Shown: positions 1 through 13,384 of the stretch, piece by piece | How positions within the stretch are numbered: the first letter of the stretch is position 1 | Layout of the letters: each line of letters opens with the position of its first letter | From: Acephala macrosclerotiorum | Taxonomy: Eukaryota; Ascomycota; Leotiomycetes; Helotiales; Mollisiaceae | Assembly: GCA_014904845.1 (NCBI GenBank) | Contig: MU119203.1 | Span: forward strand, 434,001-498,000 | Reading direction: 5' to 3' | Length of the DNA stretch: 64,000 nucleotides | The notes under the pieces: model-generated | The model's input: the letters and a program-made list of their open reading frames with translations, nothing else | What the model was told of the DNA's origin: nothing | The model's database searches: none | Program-made: the position numbers and the translations under genes

Positions 1-1753
1 GCACCAGTCGAGCTTAGCGAACGGCCAACTTAGCGACCGAAGTGAGTGGCGGAGCGCTGCTGTCCACTGAAAACCCTGAAGACCTTGTCGCTCAGCGCGG
101 AGCTTTTGCTGATTGTTGAAATCGACGAGCATCACACCCGCCTCCTCAAAAGGCTCAAAGTGGGAGACAAGTCTGGAGCGCATCTGCCGACCAGCCACGC
201 TACTTATGGTCTCTGAAAGTGTTACTTAAAGGCTGGGCCTATATCGCCGACTTCTGCAGCTGTTGCTTCATGGTCCATCCCAGCCAGTGTTATACTGGAG
301 TAATATCTACCCTTACCATCTTCCATTTGCTGTGCACGTTGCCCCCTCTGGCTTTCGCAATCCCAGATCGACGCCGGGGAGGTATCAATCGATATCAATG
401 GGGCACATAATGTCTAGGTTTGGCGAAGTATATGGCAAGGACGAGCTACGGTATTCGCTGGAGAGAAAGAGAGATGCTGGCTGTACTGGAGAGCTCGTCT
501 CCTCGTGCAATGGCTGCCGTGGAGAAGCTTTGGTCCCCGCCTCCTCTCAGCTTTTCCCCTCGCAGCACGCCATCATCGCCAAAAGCGCCCAATCGAACGA
601 TTGTTGAGGAAAAGAAGCATTGAGGAAATTCGACGATCTAAGACCGGAATATCTCACGTAGTCAGGGACAATACGTGTATCATGATTCAAAGAGAAGCAC
701 GAGTGCGAGTCAGTGTACTCATCATCCCGACTCCTTCGTTTCAAACTCGAGGATGATGAAAATGGATACGGGAATCGTCGGCAGCGACCTCTCGTTAAGT
801 TTCGCGCTCACTTCCCACTTTAGATCATCTGAATCTAACGACATGCTGCATGCCGACATTCATGCGATCCTCATGTAAATGGCCGCCCGCAGATGCGGAT
901 AAGCATACGATTGGCCTAGTTCGAGAAACGGGTCTTGTGAGATGCACGAAATATGCCCTTATGCGCCGATTTGCATGTTGGCCGGCTGAGCTTGCAGTCC
1001 ACGCTGTTGACAGTATCTTCAGGTGAGATCTGTGCGACGTTCATATCGTTCATGCTGAGTGCCAGACTCTATCGGCTGATGCTTTGAACACAGAGTGTCC
1101 CCGTCGACCTCCCCCTGGCCCTTATCAGCCACAGATAAAACACCCGAGGAACGACGCGGGGGAGTGAGGGGTCATTTTGAGGGGCGTTGTTCGCGGCAAA
1201 CCAAATCAGGTAATCCTTGGTCCCTCCAATAATAGACGCACGTGAGTTGCACGTGAGATTGATTAAAACAACACTCAAACCCATTTTATCTTGCTATCAA
1301 ACCTTCTAGACTTTCTGAGGACTTGTAAACGATCTGAATGGTCTTCTGGGTACGACTTGGCTTGGTTTGAAAGACTTTCGCCACTTGGCAGGCTTAGAAA
1401 CAGTCCCGGTAATGCCGCTCTTAAGCGTCTGTTCATGAGTTGGGATTGGCTCTCAGGTCAGATGGACATGGTCGTTATTCGAGCGCAAGCGGGTTTTTTC
1501 TTGAGAATTGTCTTTTTGACTGAGAGAAGAAATTGTATTGTCGATATGAAATGATTTGACTGAGAGTCGGTCTGAATTTTTAAGATCCCTGAAAAATTCA
1601 AGTTCGAATAAAGTTCTCGCTTACTGTAGCTAGCTTTTCTGCCTTTCCTCTTTTGGATCCTTCACCGACTTCGAAAGGAACGTACGAACCAGCAACGGCT
1701 AACAAGAAAGAAGCAACCAGCGAATCAATGCATACCTACCACAAAGAACTCAT
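1..1753. other. gene-free stretch at the left end
   Basis: I see no reading frame here that looks like a conserved protein. The short frames carry no recognisable domain and have no convincing splice partners. The last few hundred bases are the likely promoter and leader of the farnesyltransferase gene that follows. Confidence 0.5.
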
Positions 1754-3530
1754 ATGACATTCCTCATCAAAGGGAGGAAGCATCAGCAGCGAGTGCGCTT
1801 CGTGAAACGAGCGATAGCTGGTCAAGAATCTCACCATCCATCATCTGCCTCAAAATCTCTGCACTATGATCAACAACAGACTCAGCGGCTTGACTTTATC
1901 ATAGACGAGCCACAAATTAGACGCAATACTGTTGGTGGCGAGTTTGAAGCCTCAGATCGCTCTGTCATGTCAGCCAAGACAGCAAGCATGATTCCCGATC
2001 TCTTCACAACCCTACCACCTATCCGGGATTTGTTACAAACAGGAACTTCCCGAGTTCAGGACGAAACGGTACAAGAATGTCTTCCTTTCCTGGCGGGAGC
2101 AGACCTGAATATTCAATGCAATGAGCATGGCGTACCACGTCTTGATCGGAGACGGCACATTGATTTTCTTCACAAAAGCTTGAGAAAGTTACCTGCGCCG
2201 TATGTTGCGGCGGATGCAAGCAGGCCGTGGATGTTTTATTGGGCTCTATCCGGACTTGCTGCAATGGGAGAGGATGTTTCTCAATACAGACAGCGGTTGA
2301 TTTCTACTGTGCAACCCATACAAAACCCGACTGGCGGTTTTGGAGGAGGAAATGGCCAAATGTCACACCTTGCCCCTACATATGCGATTCTATTATCTCT
2401 TGCTATAGTAGGAGGAAAGGAAGCATTCGAGATTATTGATCGGAAGGCTATATGGAAATGGCTTGGAGCTCTGAAGCAACCTGATGGCGGATTCCAAATG
2501 TGTGTCGGTGGCGAAGAAGATGTTCGGTGAGTTTCCGCTCAGCTTCACCTGTTCGAGAGGCGCTCACATGTGATAGTGGAGCCTATATCGCTGCGGTTAT
2601 CCTCACCCTCCTAGATCTCCCCATAGAGCTCTCACGAGAGTCTCCTGCATGGTCACGTGAAGGTGCAACACTTCTCACAAACCTGCCTGGATGGATATCC
2701 AGATGTAAGATTAGATTTCACGGACATAGATTACTTTCTTATGCTTCGCAGGTCAAACATTCGAAGGAGGCGTGTCAAGTCGACCTGACGCAGAAGCCCA
2801 CGGAGCCTACGCCTTCTGTGCTCTGGCTTGCCTATCCATTCTTGGCGACCCTCACATTATAATTCCTAAGTGAGTGAGGTTCTTCTGCACAAATTCGACG
2901 CTAATATCTATCTCAGATATCTCGACGTGCCATGCCTAATATCATGGTTGTCAGCACGACAATATGCACCCGAAGGCGGCTTTTCTGGTCGCACAAACAA
3001 GTTGGTCGATGGGTGTTACAGTCACTGGGTTGGTGGTTGCTGGCCTCTTATCGAAGCTTGCCTCAATGGACCTTATCTAGGTTCACCAGCTGGCATGCAG
3101 TTAGCTCCACTCGCTGCAGTTGGACATCTGTATAGCCGTGAGGGTTTGATCAGGTACATTTTGTGCTGTTGCCAGGACCAGTCTAGGCGCGGTGGGCTAC
3201 GAGATAAGCCTAGTCAGTACGTAACTCTAAAGTCAATCTTTATGTACAGAGCTGACATCCACCAGTAATTCCGATTCGTACCATACTTGCTACGTCCTTG
3301 CAGGCTTGAGCTCAGCACAACATAAGTGGCACTTCAACACTTCCGCAACGAAAAGCGCAAGCGGCGGGATGCTAAGCTCCGCGTATCAGTGGACTTCTGA
3401 ACCTATTGTCGAGGACTCGCAGATCTTTGACGAAGAAGACCGTGTCGGAACCTGGCATCCTGTCTTTGTCATACCTGAAGGTGCTGCTGAGAGAACCAGA
3501 GACTACTTCGCTTCGAAAGGGGGCTTTTGA
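1754..3530 (+). CDS. RAM1: protein farnesyltransferase beta subunit
   Basis: This is the catalytic beta subunit that, with the alpha subunit, adds farnesyl to CaaX proteins such as Ras and mating pheromone in the cytosol. Five exons join in phase: 1754-2526, 2577-2704, 2752-2869, 2917-3216 and 3266-3530, giving 527 aa. The product shows the repeated alpha-alpha barrel segments with Gly-Gly-Phe turns (GGFGGG, DGGFQ, EGGFSG). The zinc ligands of the family are present: the Asp and Cys of DGCYSHW (about residues 371 and 373) and the His of YHTCY (about 446). The first 71 residues have no family similarity that I recognise. An in-frame ATG at 1967 would give 456 aa, starting just before the usual PDLFTTLPPIRD segment, and may be the true start. 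The Trp/Tyr-rich core favours farnesyl- over geranylgeranyltransferase, but I did not test this. Confidence 0.9.
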
Positions 3531-6458
3531 GAGGAGCTTTTGAGACACTCACTTGTGGGACTGACAGGAAATGTCTCGGCGATACGCACATCTGTTGTGC
3601 ATACAATACAGTATCGACAGAAGCTGGTTTGGTTGGATACGGCTGTCAAGCACGGACACGTCATGGGGAGTGGCAGCACTGCAAGGCTGAAAGCGACAAG
3701 CCACTGACTTTCTCAAGGTCCAAGGTAACTGTGGAGGAATAGACTAAATGTCAACTCGTGCTTGCACATAAGCAGCAATAGCATCAATAGCATTTGCAGA
3801 AGCAGGTGAATACAAACCATCTTCAAATTGCCCCATCTCGTATCTATCCACAATAAGATGATTCATTCAGGCACATCTCCTCTCAGATATCTGGAAGAGA
3901 GCATGGACCTCCGAAACAGCTGCGAGGCCAGACCAACGCCACCGGAGTCCCATTCCAACCTGCCTCTGCATGTCGCACATCGTGAATTGTCAACAGGACC
4001 CCGCTTCTCAGACATTCGGTCTCTTGGTTAATGGCCGAATATCAGCCTATTGTAGCCGGACTAAAGTCAAAAGTAAACATCGTCCGAGAACGGTTCGATG
4101 CAAGGATGCTTCCGGCAGCTTGAAACGTGACTTTGAGATGATTTGATTGATGGTTAGACGCTCAAGACATTGCATCTTGAGGACAGGCCACCTGATCCTA
4201 CCTTGCTGCACCTCATGTTGGTCCTTGCACGGATGCAAAAGTGACAGGTCGGGTATGCACGTGAAATGGTTCTGAATCCTTTCTGAGGTGGTTCGGTGCA
4301 TGGAGCGTATTTTTTAGGACTGCGACGCATCTGAGGGAATGGCGTGGTCCGAGCCCGCGTAAATCTTCGAATTCGTGCTCGATTTCTGACGACATTCTGT
4401 TTACCCTCGAGTCGACAGCGACGTATCAATGCATGCGACCTACTCGGTGACCAGCGGGGAGGGTACGAATATATGCAACAGTCCCAAGAAGTTATTGCAG
4501 TCGTCTCCAGATACTTTCGCGTTCGAAAAATGGATGTCGCGCGAGTTTTAGGCTCATGCACCTCTGCTGCAAGCTCCACGAATTGCAGCCCACAACCAAT
4601 GCCAGAGTCTCGGAGCCAGAGGGAAAACCCTATCCAGGTGCCTCTTCAGGCCATAGGACAATGCGAGATACCTAGTCTAAGGGACTGCACTATCCAAAGG
4701 CCGCGCTGACGGTTCCCATGGTGCCGACTGTACTTCTGGATCTGGATCGTGCGGTAAAAACGGTACCTGAAAGCACCCTGGAGATTTGACAGCCCGCCAT
4801 AGATACTCGTGAGCGGCTTCCCAATCGAATTGTCTTCTTTTCTTCTTGCAACGACGGTCGAAGAGCACTTACACTCGAGTCTAAAGGAGTTCTCCATTGC
4901 TCGCACCGCTCACATTGCTTAATATACTCTGCCGTTATACCTTTTTCAATCTTCACGGCATATGGCCTTACCATTTAAGACGTCAAGTGCTTGCCAACTC
5001 ATACTGCATACGGAGAACAACCTGGTCCAGCCGGCTAGTCGTCGGTCTGGCTGGTTCGCGAGTTTCGCCCTCTTGCCACTGTGCTTGATAACCAGCACAG
5101 TGAGATCTTTGATCATCCAGCCACTGTTTATGCATTGAATGGCTCACCGACTTCGTGTCAAGTCGTGCTCCAGTCGTTCAGCGTCAAACGCGTTGGTCGT
5201 CGCGAGTCTCTGTGCATGCAAAGCGATACCGTTGTATCGAGTGCGGGGAGTGCAGCAACACTTTTAGTGATACTCTACATTAGCCAGTGGGAGGCTTCTA
5301 ATTGCGGTTCTTCCGGTCTCTCCTTAGCATTAAGGATCGTGTCCCTGGACTAGTAGGGCCGAACCTCTGACGTTTTGCCTGCATCGAACCATGCTGCAAT
5401 CAAGTTCTCTGCATTAGCTGGTAGCTGGTACCGGGCGAACATTTCATCAATTGAAAAATAATTTCTTGAGGTGTGTTCTGCAACAGATGCAAAATTCGCC
5501 CGAGACCTCTGAAGCTTTTGCCACAACAGCTGCATCGACAATTCGGTCCAGTAGCTGCAGACCTACCTCGAAACAACGAATTGACCTCTGGCCGTTCAGA
5601 GATCATCGCCTAGTATATGCGTTCCCATGTTGCTGGTGGATATGGCTAATCTCTCGACAGGCAATGGCACTGCCAACACATCGATATGTGGGACAATGAA
5701 GAGCCGCATCATGACTTGCATCTGGTTCAACCTTTCGTCCTATCTCAACAGCGCCTGAATCTCTCTACGGGAGTCCGATCCATAATCCTTGCTCTGCGCT
5801 AACCGTACACTCTGCAATAAATCACACATGTCTCGCCGTCGATGGACGAAGTCTTGCACAAACCCCCTAGACCACTCACTATAGTCAGCCTTATCCTTCA
5901 TCACCACGACGCCGTCCATACATCATTGCCTCCTCATACACTTCATTGACTGTGCATTTTTCCCTGTATATGGGATATTGGGCTCAATTGCATCAGATAC
6001 AGCTTCGGGCCTTCAGCATCTCTAATATCCTGGTGACATCCGGACTGTTCTACCACACTCCCACAAACTCGACGGACCTTGTTCCTGAATTTATCTGGTA
6101 ATCCTCCGACGGTTGGACAAAGGACACGACACGATGGGTGGCTTCTACATGGCATATCTGGAAAGTACGTCGATCCACTACTTCGGGGAAAATCTTCCAA
6201 AGTCTCTGAATGTTATCATCCGAGCCTTTTCTTAGCTTCTGTGTCCCAAACCCTCCTCGAGACAAGCTCCACCCCCACGATCTGTCATGTTTGCGTTCAA
6301 CCTGCTGTACGAACGTGGGATTCTAGGTCTTCCCGATCTGCTATGTTGATCTGAGGTGTTGTGCCTGCAGATCGTTGTCTGCCCTCCCACGTTTCTATAT
6401 TTGGTCCATGAGCCTGTACAACGAATGCTGTAAGAACCACCACTAACATGCTTCCCAG
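3531..6458. other. gene-poor stretch, possible degraded coding DNA
   Basis: This stretch of almost 3 kb has many short frames on both strands, none with a domain I can name. Minus-strand frames around 4650-4970 and 5350-5600 contain Cys pairs and Trp-rich patches that could be decayed coding sequence, but I could not build a spliced gene. Any 5' exons of the dsRNA-binding-like gene to the right would have to lie here, and none could be assigned. Confidence 0.4.
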
Positions 6459-6834
6459 GTCTATGTCGACGCCGAGGTTGGCGTGATCCCCTGTACGAGA
6501 CGTACAGGAGCTCTTCGGGGTTCACTTGTCTCGTGTTGGTCAACGGACGAGAGTACCAGACAGATCTCGCCTACGAATCGGATGGGCTGGCGGCAGAAAA
6601 CGCAGCTATGAAGGCTTTTATGGTCTGCAGGAACTTTTCTGTGAACGGTAAACAAGCCCTCTTGTTATTTCCACGTGTCTAGAGCTAATCATTATCACAG
6701 GAGGTATGCTCGCAAGAAACGGAGTTGTCCAAGGATTGCCTGCGAATGAACACAGTGGCAGACACCGATCTCGAAGAGGTGGTGGCCGTCATTCTGTCCA
6801 TAGCTCCAGTTCTTCCTCAACCTCATCGGAATAG
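6459..6834 (+). CDS. 3' end of a gene with a dsRNA-binding-motif-like domain (5' part not found)
   Basis: Two coding segments, 6459-6647 and 6701-6834, join in phase across a clean 53-base intron (GTAAAC donor, CTAATC branch-like site, CACAG acceptor) to give about 106 codons ending in TAG. The product holds DPLYETY, then LVNGREYQTD, a Tyr-x-Ser segment and AAMKAFMVCRNFSVNGG. This has the strand-strand-helix layout and the A-A-x-x-A helix pattern of the second half of a double-stranded RNA-binding motif. A Gly/Arg/Ser-rich tail follows. The upstream boundary at 6459 rests only on a CCCAG acceptor-like site, and the frame meets a stop shortly before it. I found no upstream exon with start codon. 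It is either the last exons of a real gene with unrecognised 5' exons or a recent relic. The function is unknown. Confidence 0.45.
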
Positions 6835-8353
6835 AGGACTGATATGTCTGCCGGTAGCTAAGAATTAGCTGCCAGGTAACAGGCTGACATCTCGGTCACG
6901 ACGTCCTGCTCGCCCATGGATGACACCTGGTATGAGAGCAGGTTCATGATTTACGACCAAAGACCAAAAAGTTGCAACAACACGCATCAAAAAGTTGCCC
7001 CACGACTTTACGACAGCCATAACGACCACTAATGATCAACGATAACGATTTCCTTGTACTTTCCATCAGAAGAACGACCGCGGCACTGGGGAGTCACAGC
7101 ACCAGACCGCCGGAGCTCAGAGGCAACTCGACTCACTATCTTTAAGAAGGGAGAACTCTTTCCAGTTTGTAACTGCAAACCTCTGTGTTGGAAGGCGGTT
7201 TTGAACGCTCTTTTCTGCTGCAATCCGTGCATTTAGCAAGCGTGGTGGTAGCGATCTTTCACCTAATGACGATATGAATTTCATCCTAGGCGGGAGGCAA
7301 AGCGATTGTTTTTCCCACTTGGCATATGGGTGGATGGCACTTATGATAAATGACTAGGACGATATAAAAGTACCCAGATACCCCAAGAAGGGCACTCTCG
7401 ATCACTCGGTTCCACTCTCATACGAGATTTCCATTGTTGAAAGACTGTACATTGTGAGATTAACAAGCAAAAGACCTCCATCATCACCTTGATCAACCTC
7501 GTTCATCCTGTTGTCTTGATCCTATTCTTCAAACGGGGGTACCTGTAACACAGATCGTGGGACAATATTTCTGAAGATATGAAGCTTAGGACTTTCCTTC
7601 ACCAAGCCGGCTGAAAAGCATGAAGAAAAGGGGTTGGAATAACCTCAGCTGGAAAAGGGGTTCCCCACAATTAATACTCGCATTATGATTGTGTCCCGTG
7701 AACTATCAACGGCTGTGGCGTCAGGCCATTTCATTGCACCGCCTCGATTTTCCAACCTCGTGATGCTCGTGATGAGCTCGAATGGGGAAGATCCTGGGCA
7801 AGCAAAAAGCAAACACGAGTATCCCACGCCATAAAAAACTATCACTACGAATGATGACACATGTGGTACCGACAAGAGCCGCTCACTGTCTTGTGATGTG
7901 ACATGACAGGCTATTGTGGATGGGAATTAAAGCGTCATATCAGATGAGAACGTCTTTTCTGCTTCATTTCCGGGTCGAACTCGAGTAATTTCTGTCGTTC
8001 AATTGAATCAAAACGTGATCACCAAACGGCATTACGAGGCCTCCTTTAAATTTGGCCCGGTAAACCAGTCCACTCGAGGCCTAGCTAGCCGACGCCCCTA
8101 AGATTTTTGGACCTCCTCGAAAATAGACCCGGCAACAATCTGTCTTCAACATCTCGAAAACTACCACAACCTCCTTTCCTCACCCAGCGTTCACTGATAC
8201 AAGAAGAATACTTTCTATTCTCCAGAGGTTCTTCATACCACGAGCACCTATCCATTCTTTTCTTGCGCCATTCTGCTTCAGCCTCGCACTTCCTGCATTG
8301 TGGGGTACGGCTCGATACTACACCACACAGATCAATCGTTACATTCTTTCAAA
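6835..8353. other. intergenic, upstream region of the GDP-mannose pyrophosphorylase gene
   Basis: No gene is supported here. The region near 8100-8353 is pyrimidine-rich, as is common for leaders of highly expressed fungal genes, and leads directly to the start codon at 8354. Confidence 0.45.
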
Positions 8354-9646
8354 ATGAAGGCCCTCATTCTCGTTGGTGGTATGTAAATCTTTCCTTTATC
8401 TTGCCCTCTTAATATTTATTAATTCGTTGTAGGCTTCGGCACCAGATTACGACCTCTTGTACGTTATCCTTTACCCAGCCTTGAATCCTCGACCGGCCCA
8501 TCGCAGGCTTCAACAATGTCTTCATTGACTTACAATTCCATAGACCCTCACCCTCCCAAAGCCATTGGTTGAATTCGGAAACAAGCCCATGATCCTGCAC
8601 CAGGTTGAAGCGCTGGCAGCTGCTGGAGTCACAGATATTGTGTTGGCTGTCAACTACAGACCAGAGATTATGGAGAAGCATTTGGCAGAGGTATGCTATA
8701 GTCATAACCGCAGTTCTACATACAGCAGAAGCTGATAGGTATTGCACAGTATGAGCAAAGATTCAATGTCAAGATCACATTTTCCATTGAGTCAGAACCT
8801 CTCGGCACAGCAGGCCCTCTCAAGCTTGCGGAATCTATCCTGGGCAAGGACGACAACCCATTCTTCGTTTTGAACTCCGATGTTATTTGCGATTATCCCT
8901 TCGCAGATCTCGCTGCTTTCCACAAGAACCATGGTGATGAGGGCACAATTATTGTCACGAAGGTGGAGGAGCCCTCGAAATACGGTGTGGTGGTCCACAA
9001 GCCAAACCACGCCTCGCGCATCGACCGATTCGTCGAGAAGCCAGTCGAGTTCGTTGGAAACCGTATCAATGCTGGTATCTACATCCTGAACCCTAGCGTA
9101 CTGAAGCGCATCGAACTGCGACCTACATCTATTGAGCAAGAAATCTTCCCCGCGATCTGCGCGGACGGTCAACTACACTCGTTCGACTTGGAGGGCTTCT
9201 GGATGGATGTTGGACAACCAAAAGATTTCCTGTCCGGAACCTGCCTCTACCTCTCCTCCCTCACGAAGAAAGGCTCCAAGCTCCTGGCTTCTTCCAGCCT
9301 TCCATACGTACACGGCGGCAACGTATTGATCGACCCCTCAGCGAAGATTGGCAAGAACTGTAGAATCGGCCCTAACGTCACCATTGGCCCAGATGTCGTT
9401 GTTGGTGATGGTGTACGCCTGCAACGATGTGTTCTCCTTGCCGGCTCGAAAGTCAAGGACCACGCTTGGGTCAAGAGCACCATTGTCGGCTGGAACTCCA
9501 CAGTTGGCAAGTGGGCGCGTCTAGAGAATGTCAGCGTGCTTGGCGACGATGTAACGATCGGCGACGAGATCTACGTTAACGGAGGAAGCATCCTACCGCA
9601 CAAGAGCATTAAAGTCAATGTCGACGTGCCCGCCATCATCATGTAA
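8354..9646 (+). CDS. mpg1: mannose-1-phosphate guanylyltransferase (GDP-mannose pyrophosphorylase)
   Basis: The enzyme makes GDP-mannose from mannose-1-phosphate and GTP in the cytosol, supplying protein glycosylation, GPI anchors and cell-wall mannan. Four exons (8354-8378, 8433-8458, 8544-8690, 8750-9646) join in phase to give 364 aa, the usual length of the fungal enzyme (S. cerevisiae PSA1/VIG9). The N-terminal nucleotide-binding signature [11 protein letters not shown] is split across the first two introns. Further on are FVEKP, the GFWMDVGQP segment and a C-terminal left-handed beta-helix of hexapeptide repeats (for example [17 protein letters not shown]). It ends in IIM, as in other fungal copies. 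The two tiny 5' exons (25 and 26 bases) make it easy to mis-annotate with a late start. No key residue appears to be missing. Confidence 0.96.
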
Positions 9647-12600
9647 AAAAAGCCATTACCAGACCTCAAGATTTTCAACATTGCTGCAAAGCAAAACTAC
9701 CTTCTTATCTCGGAGTCACCTTTTTCTTCGGATGGGATGTTTATTAGCAGATCAACAAGACAGGGGCTATAAATTCTCCTCTCCTCCTTTGCGTAGATTT
9801 GGCGGGTGCGAAGATGGCAGTCTTCTTCTTTTTTGGTTTTCGTTGAGATTCGACATTGATGGGAATTTGCTTGCATGCATGCACGGCGTCAAGTTTATTG
9901 GGTTCGTGGGTGGAGCGGTGCGGTCCTTGCATGCATATGGAGGAGCTGAACTGAAAGAAAAAGGGATCAACTTTTTTTCATGGCATGCGCGGTTTTGGGC
10001 TGGTGGATGATACATGATCCTTTTTTCATGACGTCAGGTCCGGAATATGCGTGCTGTGTACACGAAGCATTATAATCTTAGATAATCGATGGTTTCTGAA
10101 GATGTTTTTTGTTGAGCTGTTGTGAATTTCTGATTGTGGAAGAGAAGGGCGATTCTGAGCTGGTAATGGTGTTGACGCGATTGGCTGTTTGTTTGTTTCG
10201 TGGTTATATCCCTTGAGGAAAGGTAACATTTTTGAGAATACGTGAAGCTGTTACATCTTCATGCCATTCTGGCTGAGCTTTTGCTGATCTTCTCAGGTAC
10301 ATTTCATGCGGTACTTCGTGTCTTGGAAGTACTGCACAAGCACCTTCTGCTTCGAGAGCTGCGCCAAGTGACTAGGTCACATCGCGAGTCAGGTAATATC
10401 GAGTATACTATTCGCGGAAGGAGTTGTCGAGAGTTGCTCTGAGTTATTGTGAACGAGCCTCGCATGGTTGATCTCAAAGATTTGTCAGAAGTCGAAGTAC
10501 TGAACGGATCTAGGACTCCGGAGCGTGCGATGTGCCTCACACATTTAGGAATATGCTCTTTGCTTCAAAGTTGAACACTGCAGCAGATATCAAAACATGC
10601 TCGTCGTGCAGGGCTGCAGAGTATCTGGAGAAGAAGTAGGTATTGTATTAATGTAGCCCGGCTCTCCCTCGGATCATGATATGTGTCTGTCTTGGTTTTC
10701 GCTTTTGTTTAGAACTCTGTGCATGAGCTGAGCTTGTTTACGATAAGCTTAATTTTTTTTATCCTGTTTCCTCTCTGAGATCGGGAGAAATCGAGAATCC
10801 ACACTCCTTCACTGGGAAAATCGAGATACACCTTGGGAGTGGTGGATGGTGCCGTGATCGTTTCTGTATAAGCTTAACACTCGTTCGCCCTGTTGGTATT
10901 GGGTGTTCCTCCTTGCGGAAAGCCAATGGTGGTTTGTTGATTGTTATCTAAGCTTGATGATCTTGTTTGCTCTTTTGCATCGCGAGTCTATCTTGTGGGA
11001 TGTTTGCCTAGCTTCGAGAAAGTATGAAAAACTTCTCCGGTCCCAAATGTTAGTTCTAGAGTCTGCTTTTGATATCTTTCTTGTATCGCGAACCGCATCT
11101 AAGGAGTGAAGGTAATGTCTTTCGAGGGTTCTAAATCGAGAACTGGTTGAGCTTACCTTTCTTCGGGGCTCCATCTTCGTTTCCTCGAAGACCCGAACTG
11201 AGGACAGAAAATGTCAAATTTAATTCTTCCCCTTAGCGGCGTCTCTCTGAAACTGTTAGAAGTCAACTTTCTCATAGCGAAGGCCTATATAAATCGTTTG
11301 GAGGTCGAGAAGAGGGAGGATGTCGGAACCGGAATAAATTTCTGACTGAGACTGAAGTATTTGAGTTCACTTACGATAATCATGACTAGCCATCTCTTAG
11401 ATAGTGACAGTCCATCATGCCGCATACGTGGTGTTGGCAGGCGGCAACGCAAGCAGAGCGGCGTGGCTGCGGGAGTGGCGTTTGACAAGGGAAGGCAGGT
11501 CAGGACTCCCCTTGTTGGCATGAGGTCGATCAGATCCGGAAGGAACGCTTTAAGGTTCGAAACATGAAGGTCACCTCAAAGCACTACTATTATCAGATCC
11601 ATCAAAGGCAAATCAACACGCCTTGGGATTGAAGAACGTGCCCAATCGCTGTGACAGTGACATTCGTTCCCGAAGTGGCAGGCCTATGAAATCGTCTAGC
11701 CAGGACATGGCTTCAAGTGTGTGATGAAACTCCAACATACATGAGCAGGTCTTGGCTAATATACTGCCATTATTAGCCCAGTCATTGAAATCTTCCGGAA
11801 ACCTACTAGCTTGAGGTTTGCCTTAAATCCGATCAGCTTCTGGGCTCAAAATTCAAAGACTTTTGGTGGCTCTCAGGAAACCTAGGAGATCTGGCGGTAT
11901 GATCAGTGAAAGATAAGAATTCTTGATGTCAGTTTTGAGGAAAGATTCGGACCGTATACATGCGAGGTGATGTACTCATGCTACTTCGTAAACAAGCAGC
12001 ATCAAAAGGAGATCTTTCACGTGACCATCGATGCTCGTTCTTCGTCTTCGACTAGTGGGAGCGTGAAACCCTGTTGATCTCAAATGCCGACAAACTCAGA
12101 GGGATATGCAGGTTAAAATCTTGGCATGTCTGCATGCGAATGCCACGTGATGTTATCTTGGTTTGATCTCCACGTGCTTCGCAGCCTTTTCTTGTCTTTG
12201 CTCGCCTCCATCAACCTGTCCTGTTTCGAAACCTCAACATGCCTTGGCAATTGTGTCTGACCTCAATTGCAACCTCGCACCCAAAATGCCGAGTACGGCT
12301 GTTGTCCTATCTTGGCCTCCTCTCGATCGTCGTTTCCTTCTCCGCTGCAGCCTGCCATCCGACTTCTCTATCTACTCGTCGAAGTCTGGTAAAGGCCACA
12401 TCTTGGCAGGCTCAGTCTTAATATATCCGCTTGGCAGATGTAGCTGCGATGACATTCTTTCTTACAATCTGATGTCTCGATAAGATTTCGGGACTCAAAG
12501 TGTTTCAACGCCATCTTGCTCAGTGCCGAACGCTCTAAGCTCGAACTATCCTCAGCGGGTTGTCTGGGCATTCTCGGACCTACCAGAGTCAATAGGCCGT

Positions 12601-13384
12601 CGCTCCATAGGACCTCCGCTGGTCTGTCACTAGGAAACGTAAGCCTACACGATCATATCTTGGCAGCTTCACGATATCGTTATCAACACCGAGATCTGTT
12701 TCCTCCGTCCACGCTGGGACTCTTGAATTATGTTTCTACTCATGCAACCCACCCTGGGTCCCAGCAAGACCCATCTTGATGCTAACTCTGCGACCGTATT
12801 CCCGGTAGATCCGCTCTCCGAGCCTCCGGAACCCTCCTGCCAAGTGAAAGGAACACCCAATAGTACCTCAGCTATGAACAGGAGGGCAAGGATCCTCATA
12901 CTCTCTTCATTCTCAATGTACTGCCTGCCCAAATGTCATTAAGTTCGTCCAATTGGCGCTCGAGAGAAGCACGCGCGGTCTAGGCACTGTTGATGGAGAA
13001 TCCTAAACTGTCAATAGGGTATTCTTGGAAGTGGTACTGGCTCTTTTCGACACACTGACATTCGATCTTGTGGGTCCTATTTTGCTGTTTTCTTGTCGGA
13101 ATGTCATCCTCTTTCTACATGGCCGGCGCGTACTATTGCTTTCACGTCTCTTGTCTCCACATGGAAGTGATCTTCTTCTTCTGATGGATCTATAAACGTG
13201 TTTCGGTGCGGCAGGCGCCCTTATCTTCCGGTCTATTTTCAGAATCCTTCTTCATCCATTGACAGCGACTGCTTATATCTCTTTTCATAATCCCGCTTCC
13301 AGTCGATGGACGCCTCGAACACAGCAGGATCTGTGAATTCTTTACCTGGTCGGTGCCTTGTTGATCTCGGAAATACCAGCAATC
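9647..13384. other. long intergenic stretch
   Basis: The first several hundred bases are T-rich and look like the 3' UTR of the gene to the left. The rest has only short frames. A 60-aa frame starting at 12239 has a hydrophobic stretch resembling a signal peptide, but nothing else supports it. I call no gene in these 3.7 kb. Confidence 0.45.

Noticed and set aside
4154..4579. 141-codon minus-strand frame in the gene-poor left part
   Set aside because: It is Arg-rich and irregular, with no domain, no splice partners and an equally long frame on the other strand.
6430..6458. 29-base intron-like unit (GTAAG donor, CTAAC branch, CCCAG acceptor)
   Set aside because: It is too short for a spliceosomal intron in such fungi. 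Only the acceptor is used, tentatively, as the left edge of the dsRNA-binding-like segment.
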